Notes: a model not told the origin generated them from the letters alone. A stretch of 64,000 nt of DNA from Epilithonimonas vandammei (GCF_003860525.1 NZ_CP034161.1:2418001-2482000), one strand, 5' to 3'. Shown: positions 16,066 through 24,246, numbered from the stretch's first letter. Numbers and translations are program-made.

Positions 16066-17055
16066 TTAATTCAAAATTTTAAAAATTACCCATCTCAACA
16101 ACGCATCCAGCAATAGAAGACCTAAAGCTATCCAAAGAAAAATCCTGAAATACTCTTCATAATTATACAATTTTGAAGATTTGACATCAGATTTCTCCAA
16201 TTGATTAATCTCATCATAAACATTCTGAAGACTGCTGTTGGAAGTCGCACGAAAATATTTACCACCAGTTAACTGTGCAATATCCATCAATGTATTTTCA
16301 TCGATTTCGGTTTTTTGTTCAGTGAAAACAATGTCTCCAAAAATGTTAGTTCCTGTTGGAAAAGCAGCGAAACCATTGCTCCCAATCCCAACTGTATAAA
16401 CTTTGATGCTATTATTTTTTGCCAGTTCTGCAGCGATCTGTGGTGGCATTGCATTCAGAACGGTGTTTACACCATCGGTCATCAAAATGATGATTTTACT
16501 TTTGGCTTTACTTTTTTTCAGGTGATTGACAGCAACGGAAAGTCCTTCTCCAATTGCGGTTCCGGGTTGCAATTCCAGAGGATTTAATTGATTTAATTCA
16601 TCAATCACAACTTGGTGGTCGGTTGTCAAAGGAACTTTGGTATAAGCTTCTCCCGAATAAGCCACCAAACCAATCCTGTCATTTTCTCTTTTATTAACGA
16701 AATCAATTGCGATTTTTTTCAACGCTGTTAATCTGTCTGGGTCAAGGTCTTTCGCCATCATACTCAAAGAAACGTCCACTGAAAGCATAATATCAATTCC
16801 CTTGGACTCGTCTCTGTCTTGAGAAATGGTGTAAGTTCTCGGTCTTGCCAAAGCAATAATCAAAGCGGAAAGAATGAAATATTTCGAAATCTTCAGAAAA
16901 GTCATTACCAGCGAAATATTTCCGCTCGGCTGCATATTCTTCACCGAAGGCACAACAATTCCTCTACTCTTTTTCTTGCCCGAATCCAATATCAATAATG
17001 GAATGAACAAAATAAAAAGCAGTAAAAACCACGGACTGTAAAACTCGAAATTCAT
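16066..17055 (-). CDS. VWA domain membrane protein (BatA-like)
   Basis: A 329-residue protein with N-terminal membrane segment (WFLLLFILFIPLLIL), a second one before the VWA domain (ISKYFILSALIIALA), a VWA domain with MIDAS motif MLSVDVSLSMMAKDLDPDRL, LVAYSGEAYTKVPLTTD and LMTDGVNTVLNAMPP, and a C-terminal membrane anchor (IFLWIALGLLLLDALLRW). This matches BatA, thought to act with MoxR and DUF58 proteins as a metal-dependent chaperone-like complex in the envelope. It lies in the MoxR-to-BatB operon. Confidence 0.9.
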   Translation of the reverse strand: MNFEFYSPWFLLLFILFIPLLILDSGKKKSRGIVVPSVKNMQPSGNISLVMTFLKISKYFILSALIIALARPRTYTISQDRDESKGIDIMLSVDVSLSMMAKDLDPDRLTALKKIAIDFVNKRENDRIGLVAYSGEAYTKVPLTTDHQVVIDELNQLNPLELQPGTAIGEGLSVAVNHLKKSKAKSKIIILMTDGVNTVLNAMPPQIAAELAKNNSIKVYTVGIGSNGFAAFPTGTNIFGDIVFTEQKTEIDENTLMDIAQLTGGKYFRATSNSSLQNVYDEINQLEKSDVKSSKLYNYEEYFRIFLWIALGLLLLDALLRWVIFKILN

Positions 17056-17094
17056 TTATTTGGTTGTCGGTTGATTGTTGTTGGTTATTGGTTT

Positions 17095-18048
17095 TTATTT
17101 AAATTTTCTATTTTTAGATTTGTCTGCATCTGAAAGTTCTGTAATAGAAACATTACGAAGATTTTCTGCTTCTATATCTTTTGTAGAACGTTTTACAAAG
17201 TCTCTGATTGCTGTAAAATCTTTAGCCATTAATTCTTTTGTAGGAATGGTTTTCGCAAATTTCACAAGGTCGCCACGTAAGAATATATCTTCCAAAATTT
17301 TTTCATTTTCCTGAGAAATCGCATTCGTGTTTTTCATATAATCTATCAAATCGTCTGTCAGCAAAACATCCGCAGGAATCTGATATTGTTTCGTAATGAA
17401 AGTTCTCGTAATATCAATCAATTCCACATAGAAAGCGCGGAAATTTCCATTCTCGATGTAATTTTTCTTTCTGAGTTTTTCCAAATCCTTCAATGTTTGA
17501 TTCGTCGTAACAACAGGGCTTGATTTGCGTTTCCTTCCGTATTTTATAATTCCGATAATTAAAACAATGATGGCGATAATCATCAATGCAACAAGAACAT
17601 AAAACTTATACAAATCCCAATAATCTTGGACATTCAGTTCCACTTCTTTGTTCTTCATAATGTCATTAATCTGGTCACCTTTCTTGGCTGTATTAATGAC
17701 TTCAACTTCGTAAGGAATGGTTTTAAGGATTTTATCTCCAACTTTTACCTGAATTTCCGGAATTGTAAATTTTCCTTCTTCAAAAACAGCGAACTTTACC
17801 GAGCGCAGATAGATGTCTTTTTGCTTGGCAATACTGTCATTGACCATTTCGAAATGAAAAGGTAACAACTCGTTCCTTGGCGAAGCCTGAACATCTTGTC
17901 CGTTCAAATCCAAAATCTGAATCTTGAAAACCGCCACTTCGCCCAATGCCAAAGTGGTTTTGTCCAGATTCGATGATAAGGTTTGCGAGAAAAAAATTGC
18001 GCAAAAAAAACTGAATATGAGTAAAAATGTTTTTTTCAAAATTTTCAT
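17095..18048 (-). CDS. Membrane protein of the MoxR/Bat operon (BatD-like role)
   Basis: A 317-residue protein with signal peptide (MKILKKTFLLIFSFFCAIFFSQ), an extracytoplasmic beta-sandwich region (about 25-135) with the pattern LDKTTLALGEVAVFKIQILDLNG, a transmembrane segment (about 147-170 FYVLVALMIIAIIVLIIGII) and a cytoplasmic helical tail that includes NFRAFYVELIDITRTFITKQYQIPADVLLTDDLIDYM. The oxygen-tolerance/BatD-like topology and the place between DUF58 and BatA support a part in the same complex. The cytoplasmic tail resembles DUF4381-type proteins found in MoxR operons. I cannot assign a precise family. Confidence 0.65.
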   Translation of the reverse strand: MKILKKTFLLIFSFFCAIFFSQTLSSNLDKTTLALGEVAVFKIQILDLNGQDVQASPRNELLPFHFEMVNDSIAKQKDIYLRSVKFAVFEEGKFTIPEIQVKVGDKILKTIPYEVEVINTAKKGDQINDIMKNKEVELNVQDYWDLYKFYVLVALMIIAIIVLIIGIIKYGRKRKSSPVVTTNQTLKDLEKLRKKNYIENGNFRAFYVELIDITRTFITKQYQIPADVLLTDDLIDYMKNTNAISQENEKILEDIFLRGDLVKFAKTIPTKELMAKDFTAIRDFVKRSTKDIEAENLRNVSITELSDADKSKNRKFK

Positions 18049-18072
18049 TTATTATTAAAACTCTTCGACAAT

Positions 18073-18154
18073 CCTTCGACAAGCTCAGGATGACAAGAGT
18101 GACAACTCTAATACTAATTGTTTTATGCAATGTCAGGCTGAGCTTGTCGAAGCC
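18073..18154. repeat. Inverted REP-like repeat inside the MoxR/Bat operon
   Basis: Arms CCTTCGACAAGCTCAGGATG (18073 on) and TCAGGCTGAGCTTGTCGAAG (18133 on) pair over about 22 bases with one internal mismatch and a loop of about 35 bases. The core CTTCGACAAGCTCAG / CTGAGCTTGTCGAAG is a widespread intergenic repeat in flavobacterial genomes. It lies between the DUF58 gene and the next gene of the operon and could form a strong RNA hairpin there. Confidence 0.7.
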
Positions 18155-18172
18155 TCTCATTTTTTCATTTTT

Positions 18173-19033
18173 TTATTTTCTGAAATATTGATACAAAAAT
18201 TTGCTGTAATCATCAGAAGTTTTGATATCTAAAAAATGGGCGGAAGAGTTCTCGAACTCCTCCTTAATATGTCGCATTTTCCGTTTCTGTTGTTCTGCAA
18301 ATTCATAACGCCACCTTGCGCTGGAAGTATTTGCCCAGACTTGTTTTCCGGTTTCAGCATCACGGAAAAGGGCATAACCAACATCAGGAATCTCCATATC
18401 TTTTTCATCAAAAACCCGAAGTCCCAAAACCTGATGTTTTCTTGCAGTGACATTCAGGATTTTCTGGTCAAAGTCATCTTCAAAATCAGAAAAAACAAAA
18501 ACCAAAGATTTCCTTTTGAAAACACTCATCATATAATTGAAAGCCGCATTAAGGTCCGATTCTGCAGGAACATAATCCGCAGTCAAAATATTGCTGATAA
18601 TCGACAGAACATGTTTTCTTCCTTTTTGTGGCGGAACGACTTTCAGAACTTTGTCTGCGTACAAAATTAATCCCACTTTATCATTAGTTCCAGCTGCCGA
18701 AAATCCTAGAGAAGCGCAAATTTCTGCAACATACTCTCTTTTCAATTGATTTTTGGTTCCATAATCCATTGATGCGGAAACGTCAACAACCAACATCATT
18801 GTCAGCTCCCGTTCTTCCTCCATTACTTTTACGAATGGTTCTCGGAAACGTGCCGTTTTGTTCCAGTCGATTCGACGTGTATCATCTCCGAACTGATATT
18901 GTCGAACCTCAGAAAATGTCATTCCCTGACCTTTGAAAGCGCTGTGATATTGTCCCATAAGCGATGCTTCCGTTTTCTTTCGAGTCCGGATTTCTATCTG
19001 CTTTACTTTTTTGACAATGTCTTTAATCTGCAT
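18173..19033 (-). CDS. DUF58 domain protein
   Basis: A 286-residue cytoplasmic protein with the DUF58 core: GMTFSEVRQYQFGDDTRRIDWNKTARFREPFVKVMEEERE followed, in shorter pieces, by LTMMLVVDVSASMDYG (a VWA-like MIDAS), GLILYADKVLKVVPPQ and FVFSDFEDDFD. DUF58 proteins work with MoxR AAA+ ATPases. Its start overlaps the end of the preceding gene (19023-19733) by 11 bases, so translation is coupled even though that gene is not a usual member of this operon. Next in the operon is the signal-peptide membrane protein at 17095-18048, after the repeat. Confidence 0.93.
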   Translation of the reverse strand: MQIKDIVKKVKQIEIRTRKKTEASLMGQYHSAFKGQGMTFSEVRQYQFGDDTRRIDWNKTARFREPFVKVMEEERELTMMLVVDVSASMDYGTKNQLKREYVAEICASLGFSAAGTNDKVGLILYADKVLKVVPPQKGRKHVLSIISNILTADYVPAESDLNAAFNYMMSVFKRKSLVFVFSDFEDDFDQKILNVTARKHQVLGLRVFDEKDMEIPDVGYALFRDAETGKQVWANTSSARWRYEFAEQQKRKMRHIKEEFENSSAHFLDIKTSDDYSKFLYQYFRK

Positions 19034-19733
19034 TTTTTTTATTTAATCTTTTTAATATTTTATCAAAAAAATCTCTACAATTATTTTTTGTAATTGATGA
19101 ATTAAGATAACTATTAGTTTTGAATGTATTGATATAACTTTCCAAACCATCTACTGCTTTAAACCAATTTTTTCTGCCTCTTACGATTATTATTAAAGCC
19201 TTTCTATCCATTGCATTTTTAACAATTTCAAAATTATAGATTTGAGAATGTAAATATCCATTTTTCAGAAAATTCGATTTATCTCTTTTTGAAAAATCTT
19301 TATATCTAGAAGAAGAATATGGGAAAAAATTAACAATACTAATTTTTTCAGCAATTGTTCTTTTTCCAAATTTCTCAATCAAATTACCCAACTTTTTGTT
19401 CCAATAATCTGAATATTGAATATATTCATCTTCAAAACAATACATTTTCTGATTTCCTTGATAACTATCTTTAATTTCAGAATGAAACTTATCATAGTAA
19501 CCTTTTTTAAGTTCCTCTTCATCAAATCCTGGATTATTCAATAAAATTAAAATTTCAGAATTCTCTACATTTCCCAAAAAAGGAAATGGTAATATATATT
19601 CTTTTATTTGAAATACTTCTTTATTTTTACAATTAAACTCATTAATAATATTTCTGTCTTCTTTTAGAATAAAATTTTTTTCATCTTTATAAGAATTATA
19701 ATTTTCAGTGATTTCAATCCAAGGATTTTTCAT
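19023..19733 (-). CDS. Unknown protein inside the MoxR operon (possible UDG-like fold)
   Basis: A 236-residue protein I do not recognise with certainty. It is hydrophilic, AT-rich and has no signal peptide. The pieces SEILILLNNPGFDEEE, EKISIVNFFPYSSSRYK and MDRKALIIIVRGRKNWFKAV occur in the order and spacing of the strand motifs of uracil-DNA-glycosylase-like proteins (a GxNPG-type loop, a central strand and a late strand), but the catalytic residues of known UDG families are not evident. Its ATG follows the stop of the upstream gene directly (19734), and it overlaps DUF58 by 11 bases, so it is a coupled member of the operon. The fold idea is a weak inference. Confidence 0.45.
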   Translation of the reverse strand: MKNPWIEITENYNSYKDEKNFILKEDRNIINEFNCKNKEVFQIKEYILPFPFLGNVENSEILILLNNPGFDEEELKKGYYDKFHSEIKDSYQGNQKMYCFEDEYIQYSDYWNKKLGNLIEKFGKRTIAEKISIVNFFPYSSSRYKDFSKRDKSNFLKNGYLHSQIYNFEIVKNAMDRKALIIIVRGRKNWFKAVDGLESYINTFKTNSYLNSSITKNNCRDFFDKILKRLNKKNAD

Positions 19734-20462
19734 TTAGAAATAAACTTTTTCTATGAGTTTGAAGATTGAAATTTTGAGCAAATCTCTAATTTCATTATCC
19801 GACAAATTTTTGTTTCTCAGGTCCTCAGAATAAACTTCGTTACAGTGTTCAAATTGTTTTTTGCTCATTCCCATATCTGTAAACCAATCAAGATTTAAAC
19901 TCTGATATCTTTCTTTATGATTCGAAATTAAATCATAAAGATGATTATAAGAATTAATGTCTTCCAAATTCTCCAATCTATCTTTTTCAATTATTCTATC
20001 ATTTGGTTTGTTATTTAAATCAATGATAAAAAACTTAGATTGCTTTATATATTCTTCATCGTCATTTTCAAGAAAACTTACAATTAATTTTTCAAAACTA
20101 AATTGTGGCAAATAAACTTGTTCAAGATTTAAAATCAATTGATTTTTGAAGAGTTTATAATTCTCTTCAAAATTTTCTTCATCAGATTCAAAATAATAAT
20201 TTTCAGTTTCTTGATTATGAATTAATAGATTGTAAATATTAATATTCCCTACGAAATCCTTGTATTTACTTGGATTAAGTTTTGAATTCCCTTTTCTGTA
20301 TTTAAATCCTTCATCTAATTTTTTTTCAAGATGATTTCCAAAATAATGCAATTGAGCAAGAAATAATAGATTTTTCTCCAAATTTTCCACAGAATAATCT
20401 ACAAAGAATTTATCAAAAATTCGATGATTCAAAATCTTTTCTTCAGGATAAAATAAAGTCAT
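19734..20462 (-). CDS. Unknown acidic protein inside the MoxR operon
   Basis: A 242-residue, strongly acidic and asparagine/glutamate-rich protein with no signal peptide or membrane segment. Starts MTLFYPEEKILNHRIFDKFF and ends ISIFKLIEKVYF; long amphipathic helices are likely. No family is recognised. It stops exactly where the 236-residue gene begins, so the two form a pair, probably made together. It begins 112 bases after the end of the MoxR gene, across an imperfect inverted repeat (20486-20567). Both genes are more AT-rich than their neighbours, which suggests they were gained as a unit. Confidence 0.5.
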   Translation of the reverse strand: MTLFYPEEKILNHRIFDKFFVDYSVENLEKNLLFLAQLHYFGNHLEKKLDEGFKYRKGNSKLNPSKYKDFVGNINIYNLLIHNQETENYYFESDEENFEENYKLFKNQLILNLEQVYLPQFSFEKLIVSFLENDDEEYIKQSKFFIIDLNNKPNDRIIEKDRLENLEDINSYNHLYDLISNHKERYQSLNLDWFTDMGMSKKQFEHCNEVYSEDLRNKNLSDNEIRDLLKISIFKLIEKVYF

Positions 20463-20485
20463 TAATATTTCTAATTTTCTTTGAC

Positions 20486-20567
20486 GGTTATCGGTTGATA
20501 GTTTTCAAATCATCTCTTTTCTTAATATATAATAATTCGACAACTGACCACTATCAACTGATAAACC
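20486..20567. repeat. Imperfect inverted repeat between MoxR gene and the cassette
   Basis: Arm ggttatcggttgatag (20486-20501) pairs with ctatcaactgataaacc (20551-20567) with one bulge and one mismatch, loop about 50 bases. Similar words (gttgatagttttt) recur at 24241 and in other gaps, so it is probably a small dispersed repeat. Confidence 0.5.
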
Positions 20568-20574
20568 TAATTGT

Positions 20575-21579
20575 TTAAGGAGCTTGAACCTTACTAAGAA
20601 TTCTATTGACGATTTCGTCCTGAGTTACTTCTTCTGCTTCCGCTTCAAAGCTCAATCCGATTCTGTGTCTCAAAACATCTTTGGCGATTTCTTTCACATC
20701 TTCCGGAATCACAAACGCTCTTCCTTTGATGAAAGCATAAGCTCTCGATGCAATTGCCAAATTGATACTTGCTCTAGGCGACGCTCCAAAACTGATGTAA
20801 TTTTTTATATCAGACAATCCATACTTTTCAGGATAACGGGTTGCGAAAACCATATCCAGAATATATTTCTCGATTTTCTCATCCAGATAAATTTGATTGA
20901 TGATTTTCTTTGCTTCCACAATCTGATCTAAACTAATAACCTGGCGGATTTGCGGAATATCCTGCGTGGAAATCATCCGCATCACTTTTCTCTCATCTTC
21001 AAATTCCGGATAATCGATTTTACACTTAAGCATAAAACGATCCGTTTGCGCTTCCGGTAAAAGATAAGTTCCTTCTTGGTCGATTGGGTTTTGTGTCGCT
21101 AAAACTAAGAAAGGTTTTGGCAAAGGCATTGTCTCGTCTCCTATTGTCACTTGTTTTTCCTGCATAACTTCCAGCAAAGCCGACTGAACTTTGGCTGGAG
21201 CTCTGTTAATCTCATCCGCTAAAACAAAATTAGCGAAAACGGGACCTTTCTTGATGGAAAAATCGTTGTCTTTGACATTATAAATCATCGTTCCTACAAC
21301 ATCTGCAGGCAACAAATCCGGCGTAAACTGAATTCTTGAAAACTTTCCGTGAACCGCTTCTGCCAAGGTTTTGATTGCAAGTGTCTTTGCTAAACCGGGT
21401 ACGCCTTCCAGGAGCACATGTCCATTTCCCAAAAGTCCTATCAATAGACGGTCTATCATATATTCCTGACCGATAATAGCGCGGTTTATTTCTTGTTTTA
21501 GAATATTAAAAAAGTAATTCTGTTCTTTTACTTTCTCTGTAAGCTGTCTGATATCTTCTGCTTGATTCAATTCTGACAT
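20575..21579 (-). CDS. MoxR family AAA+ ATPase
   Basis: A 334-residue AAA+ ATPase. Walker A in HVLLEGVPGLAKTLAIKTLA (about 54-73), Walker B with LADEINRAPAKVQSALLEVM, sensor-type VLATQNPIDQEGTYLLPEAQ and the MoxR lid region with FGASPRASINLAIASRAYAF and VIPEDVKEIAKDVLRHRIGL. MoxR ATPases act as chaperones with VWA proteins; the DUF58, BatA-like and BatB-like genes downstream on the same strand are the expected partners. Two unrelated genes separate it from DUF58. Confidence 0.95.
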   Translation of the reverse strand: MSELNQAEDIRQLTEKVKEQNYFFNILKQEINRAIIGQEYMIDRLLIGLLGNGHVLLEGVPGLAKTLAIKTLAEAVHGKFSRIQFTPDLLPADVVGTMIYNVKDNDFSIKKGPVFANFVLADEINRAPAKVQSALLEVMQEKQVTIGDETMPLPKPFLVLATQNPIDQEGTYLLPEAQTDRFMLKCKIDYPEFEDERKVMRMISTQDIPQIRQVISLDQIVEAKKIINQIYLDEKIEKYILDMVFATRYPEKYGLSDIKNYISFGASPRASINLAIASRAYAFIKGRAFVIPEDVKEIAKDVLRHRIGLSFEAEAEEVTQDEIVNRILSKVQAP

Positions 21580-21791
21580 AGTTAATCTTAATAATTGTTC
21601 AAATTTCTAATAAAAACTAGCATCAGCAAACACAATAACTGCTAATCTTGCGTTAAATATTTGTTAAAAAGATTGAGGTTGGAGGTTATAAGTCGGAAGT
21701 CTTAAGCAAACTGCTTTAGTTTTTGTTAATAAATTTGGAACATTTGTCGTTTATAAAGAATTAGTTTAAATTTGATATAAATTTGAATAAT

Positions 21792-22034
21792 ATGAATTTA
21801 GAAGCACGAAAATTATCTTTGGTTCAAGAATTTCTGAGAATAGACAATGAAAATATCATTGGTGCTTTGGAAAAATTCCTTCATAAAAGTAAATCCGATT
21901 TTTTTGAACAAAATTTAAAACCAAAATCTTTACAACAGTTTTACCAAGAAATTGACCAAGCTTTGGAAGATGAAAAAAACAGTAATTTAGTTTCTATAAA
22001 TGACCTAAAAGACAAAATCCAGAAATGGAGTTAA
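21792..22034 (+). CDS. Antitoxin of a ParDE/RelBE-like pair
   Basis: An 80-residue acidic helical protein: MNLEARKLSLVQEFLRIDNENIIGALEKFLHK, here in pieces, ending INDLKDKIQKWS. This is the pattern of small antitoxins in Bacteroidota that precede ParE-type toxins: an N-terminal helix-turn segment for DNA binding and a C-terminal tail that wraps the toxin. I chose the ATG at 21792 over an upstream TTG (21783), because the TTG lies inside a -7 box-like word TAAATTTG (21778-21785). It overlaps the toxin gene by 10 bases, a typical coupled arrangement. Confidence 0.72.
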   Translation: MNLEARKLSLVQEFLRIDNENIIGALEKFLHKSKSDFFEQNLKPKSLQQFYQEIDQALEDEKNSNLVSINDLKDKIQKWS

Positions 22035-22327
22035 AGATTTTTTGGTCACAACTTGCAGAAGACCAATTGATAGATATTTTTCAAGCTGGTGTCAAAATTG
22101 CAAAGAAAATCGTGACTGATATTGTTGATAAAACAATTGACATTGACAAAAATCCAAAAATAGGACAAACCGAAGAGCTTTTGAAAGATAGAAAACAAGA
22201 ATTTCGGTATTTGGTTTCGAGCAATTATAAAATAATTTACTACATCAATTTGGAAACTCAAAGAATTGTGATTGCCAATGTTTTTGACACAAGGCAAAAT
22301 CCAGAAAAACTGAGTGAAACAAAATAA
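22025..22327 (+). CDS. RelE/ParE family toxin
   Basis: A 100-residue protein with the ParE/RelE fold pattern: IFWSQLAEDQLIDIFQAGVK, then a helix with AKKIVTDIVDKTIDIDKNPKIGQ, then EFRYLVSSNYKIIYYINLE and IVIANVFDTRQNPEKL. The order helix-helix-then four strands ending in VFDTRQNP is diagnostic for the ParE branch, whose members poison gyrase, though the target cannot be told from sequence. The pair sits between the MoxR operon and a DinB gene and is probably self-regulated through the antitoxin. Confidence 0.85.
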   Translation: MELKIFWSQLAEDQLIDIFQAGVKIAKKIVTDIVDKTIDIDKNPKIGQTEELLKDRKQEFRYLVSSNYKIIYYINLETQRIVIANVFDTRQNPEKLSETK

Positions 22328-22345
22328 AAATTTCAATAAAATTAA

Positions 22346-22825
22346 ATGAATTATCATTTTGCCAATCATAGACAAGTCAGAAAAAATCTGCTTGACCTAT
22401 TACAAAATACTTCAGAAAAAGACCTTCTCACGATTCCTGACGGATTTAATAATAATATCTACTGGAATATCGCGCATTGTATTGCTCAGCAACAATTGCT
22501 TTGTTACTATCTCAGCGGAAACCAGTTCCGAATTGACAAATATTGGGTAGAAACTTATAAAAAGGGAACATTTGCTAACGTAGATGTGAAACAGTCTGAA
22601 ATGGAAGATTTAGCTTATCTATTAATTGAAACTTCAAAAATTTTGATGAAGGATTTTGACAATGATTTTTTCTCAGATTACACACCTTATTCCACAAGTT
22701 TTGGGATTGATTTGAAAAATATTCAGGATGCGATTGTTTTTAATAATATGCACGAGAGTATTCATTACGGTTACATTTTGGCTCAGAAAAGAGCTTTGAT
22801 TGGAGAAGGACTCAGCAGTTTATAA
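22346..22825 (+). CDS. DinB family protein
   Basis: A 159-residue four-helix-bundle protein of the DinB_2 type. It begins HFANHRQVRKNLLDLLQ and carries the three histidine positions expected for metal binding, in YWNIAHCIAQQQLLCY, and in NNMHESIHYGYILAQKRAL near the C-terminus. DinB-like proteins are thiol-dependent or metal-binding enzymes of mostly unknown substrates. It begins 18 bases after the toxin gene and may be read through from it, but is probably independent. Confidence 0.82.
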   Translation: MNYHFANHRQVRKNLLDLLQNTSEKDLLTIPDGFNNNIYWNIAHCIAQQQLLCYYLSGNQFRIDKYWVETYKKGTFANVDVKQSEMEDLAYLLIETSKILMKDFDNDFFSDYTPYSTSFGIDLKNIQDAIVFNNMHESIHYGYILAQKRALIGEGLSSL

Positions 22826-22839
22826 ATGATGAATTATAA

Positions 22840-23283
22840 ATGATTTCTTTTAATCTTCGATTTCTTTTTCCGATTGTAATTTTAGGGTTGTTATCATTTT
22901 CAAAATCAGAGAATGAACGATTCAAGTATTATAAGCCAATCAGTAAAACTCAAGAAATCGAATTGTTTTATCTGACTTGGGAAGACTCCAATTTGCCCAA
23001 TTTCATCAAAACATCAGACTACAAAAAATTCGTGGACAAAGCGGAATTGATAAATTACTGTTTCTACGTCGATTCCAAAGATCCTGAAAAAAGGAAATTC
23101 AAAATCCCTCTTACTACAGATAAACTTATCAAAAAAATCCCCTTAAAACTGAAAGGTAAACTATTTAAAACCAAGCAGTTTGATAGTACTTTCCCAACTC
23201 CACTTTTTGAAGACCTCCGAAAAACAGGCGATTTAAAATTCAAAACGGAGAATGATGAATTTTTGGTTTTTGTTTTGGAATAA
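22840..23283 (+). CDS. Unknown protein with N-terminal membrane segment
   Basis: A 147-residue protein with a hydrophobic N-terminus (LRFLFPIVILGLLSFSKS) that may be a signal or an anchor, then a basic, hydrophilic body (DSTFPTPLFEDLRKTGDLKF) ending FLVFVLE. I do not recognise a family. It starts 14 bases after the DinB gene. The long inverted repeat at 23289-23391 follows directly behind its stop. Confidence 0.55.
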   Translation: MISFNLRFLFPIVILGLLSFSKSENERFKYYKPISKTQEIELFYLTWEDSNLPNFIKTSDYKKFVDKAELINYCFYVDSKDPEKRKFKIPLTTDKLIKKIPLKLKGKLFKTKQFDSTFPTPLFEDLRKTGDLKFKTENDEFLVFVLE

Positions 23284-23288
23284 GAACT

Positions 23289-23391
23289 AAACCACATAGT
23301 CACATAGATTTTATAAAATTGATTATGATATAATATAATTTCTATTTTGACTTTAAGAAAATCTTATTTTTCCTATATGACTATGTGGTTT
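23289..23391. repeat. Inverted repeat with 13-base perfect arms
   Basis: AAACCACATAGTC (23289-23301) and GACTATGTGGTTT (23379-23391) are perfect complements 77 bases apart. The left arm is followed by acatag and the right preceded by ctatat, extending partial pairing. Related words (ctctgtgtttctgtg) occur at 32117. It is probably a dispersed intergenic repeat that can also end transcription of the gene before it. Confidence 0.65.
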
Positions 23392-23467
23392 TCATAATTT
23401 CATTGTCATAATAAGTTCAAACTAGAACTTTACAATTTTCTTAAGATAAAACTAAAATCAAAAACCT

Positions 23468-23475
23468 TACTTTTG
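23468..23475 (+). promoter_or_regulatory. -7 box before rlmB
   Basis: TACTTTTG fits TAnnTTTG and lies 18 bases before the ATG at 23494. It decides the start: the longer reading of the gene would begin with the TTG inside this box. Confidence 0.55.
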
Positions 23476-23493
23476 CAAAACAAAATCTCATTA

Positions 23494-24246
23494 ATGAATC
23501 AAGAGAAAAAAGACGATTTCATCTTCGGTCTTAGACCCGTTTTAGAAGCCTTAGAAGCAGGAAAAACTATTGACAAAATTTTTGTTCAAAATGCTTTGCA
23601 AGGCGAAATCTATATAGAACTCAAACAACTTTTATCAAAACATAACATTCGCCCAAACTACGTTCCTGTAGAAAAACTGAATCGTTTTACGAGAAAAAAC
23701 CATCAAGGTGTAGTTGCATTCATATCTGATGTTCCTTTTCATAAAATCGAAGATGTTTTACCGCAACTTTTCGAGGAAGGAAAAACGCCTTTTATCCTGG
23801 TTCTTGACCGTTTGACCGATGTGAGAAACTTCGGTGCAATCTGCAGAACTGCCGAATGTGTGGGCGTTCACGCCGTTGTAATTCCGGAAAAAGGAGCTGC
23901 ACCGATTAATTCTGATGCTATTAAAACATCGGCAGGAGCAATTTACAATATCAAAATCTGCAAAGAAAAAAATCTGGCTCATACTGTTGATTTTCTGCAA
24001 CAAAGCGGTGTTTCCGTTTTTGCGGCGACAGAAAAGGCGCAGAAATTGATTTATGACGTCGATTTTAAAGAACCTTGCGCCATCGTAATGGGAAATGAAG
24101 AAACCGGAATTTCTAAAGAAGTACTTCATCACGCAGATGAAAAAATTAAACTTCCGATAGAAGGTAAAACACAGTCTCTGAATGTCTCTGTAGCGTGTGG
24201 TGCTATTCTTTATGAAGCTGTGAGACAAAAAACAGTTGTTGGTTGA
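23494..24246 (+). CDS. rlmB: 23S rRNA (guanosine-2'-O-)-methyltransferase RlmB-like
   Basis: A 250-residue SPOUT-class rRNA methyltransferase. N-terminal substrate-binding domain (IFGLRPVLEALEAGKTIDKIF, then NRFTRKNHQGVVAFISDVPF), followed by the SpoU catalytic domain with motif 1 LDRLTDVRNFGAICRTAECV, motif 2 CAIVMGNEETGIS and motif 3 IKLPIEGKTQSLNVSVACGA, the knot that binds S-adenosylmethionine. RlmB methylates G2251 of 23S rRNA (E. coli numbering); TrmH-family members look alike, so the exact site is inferred. Start at ATG 23494 because the upstream TTG lies in a promoter box. Confidence 0.92.
   Translation: MNQEKKDDFIFGLRPVLEALEAGKTIDKIFVQNALQGEIYIELKQLLSKHNIRPNYVPVEKLNRFTRKNHQGVVAFISDVPFHKIEDVLPQLFEEGKTPFILVLDRLTDVRNFGAICRTAECVGVHAVVIPEKGAAPINSDAIKTSAGAIYNIKICKEKNLAHTVDFLQQSGVSVFAATEKAQKLIYDVDFKEPCAIVMGNEETGISKEVLHHADEKIKLPIEGKTQSLNVSVACGAILYEAVRQKTVVG

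Noticed and set aside
18061-18160. CRISPR-like repeats between operon genes
   Set aside because: There are only two arms, and they are inverted, not direct; no array and no cas genes in the window.
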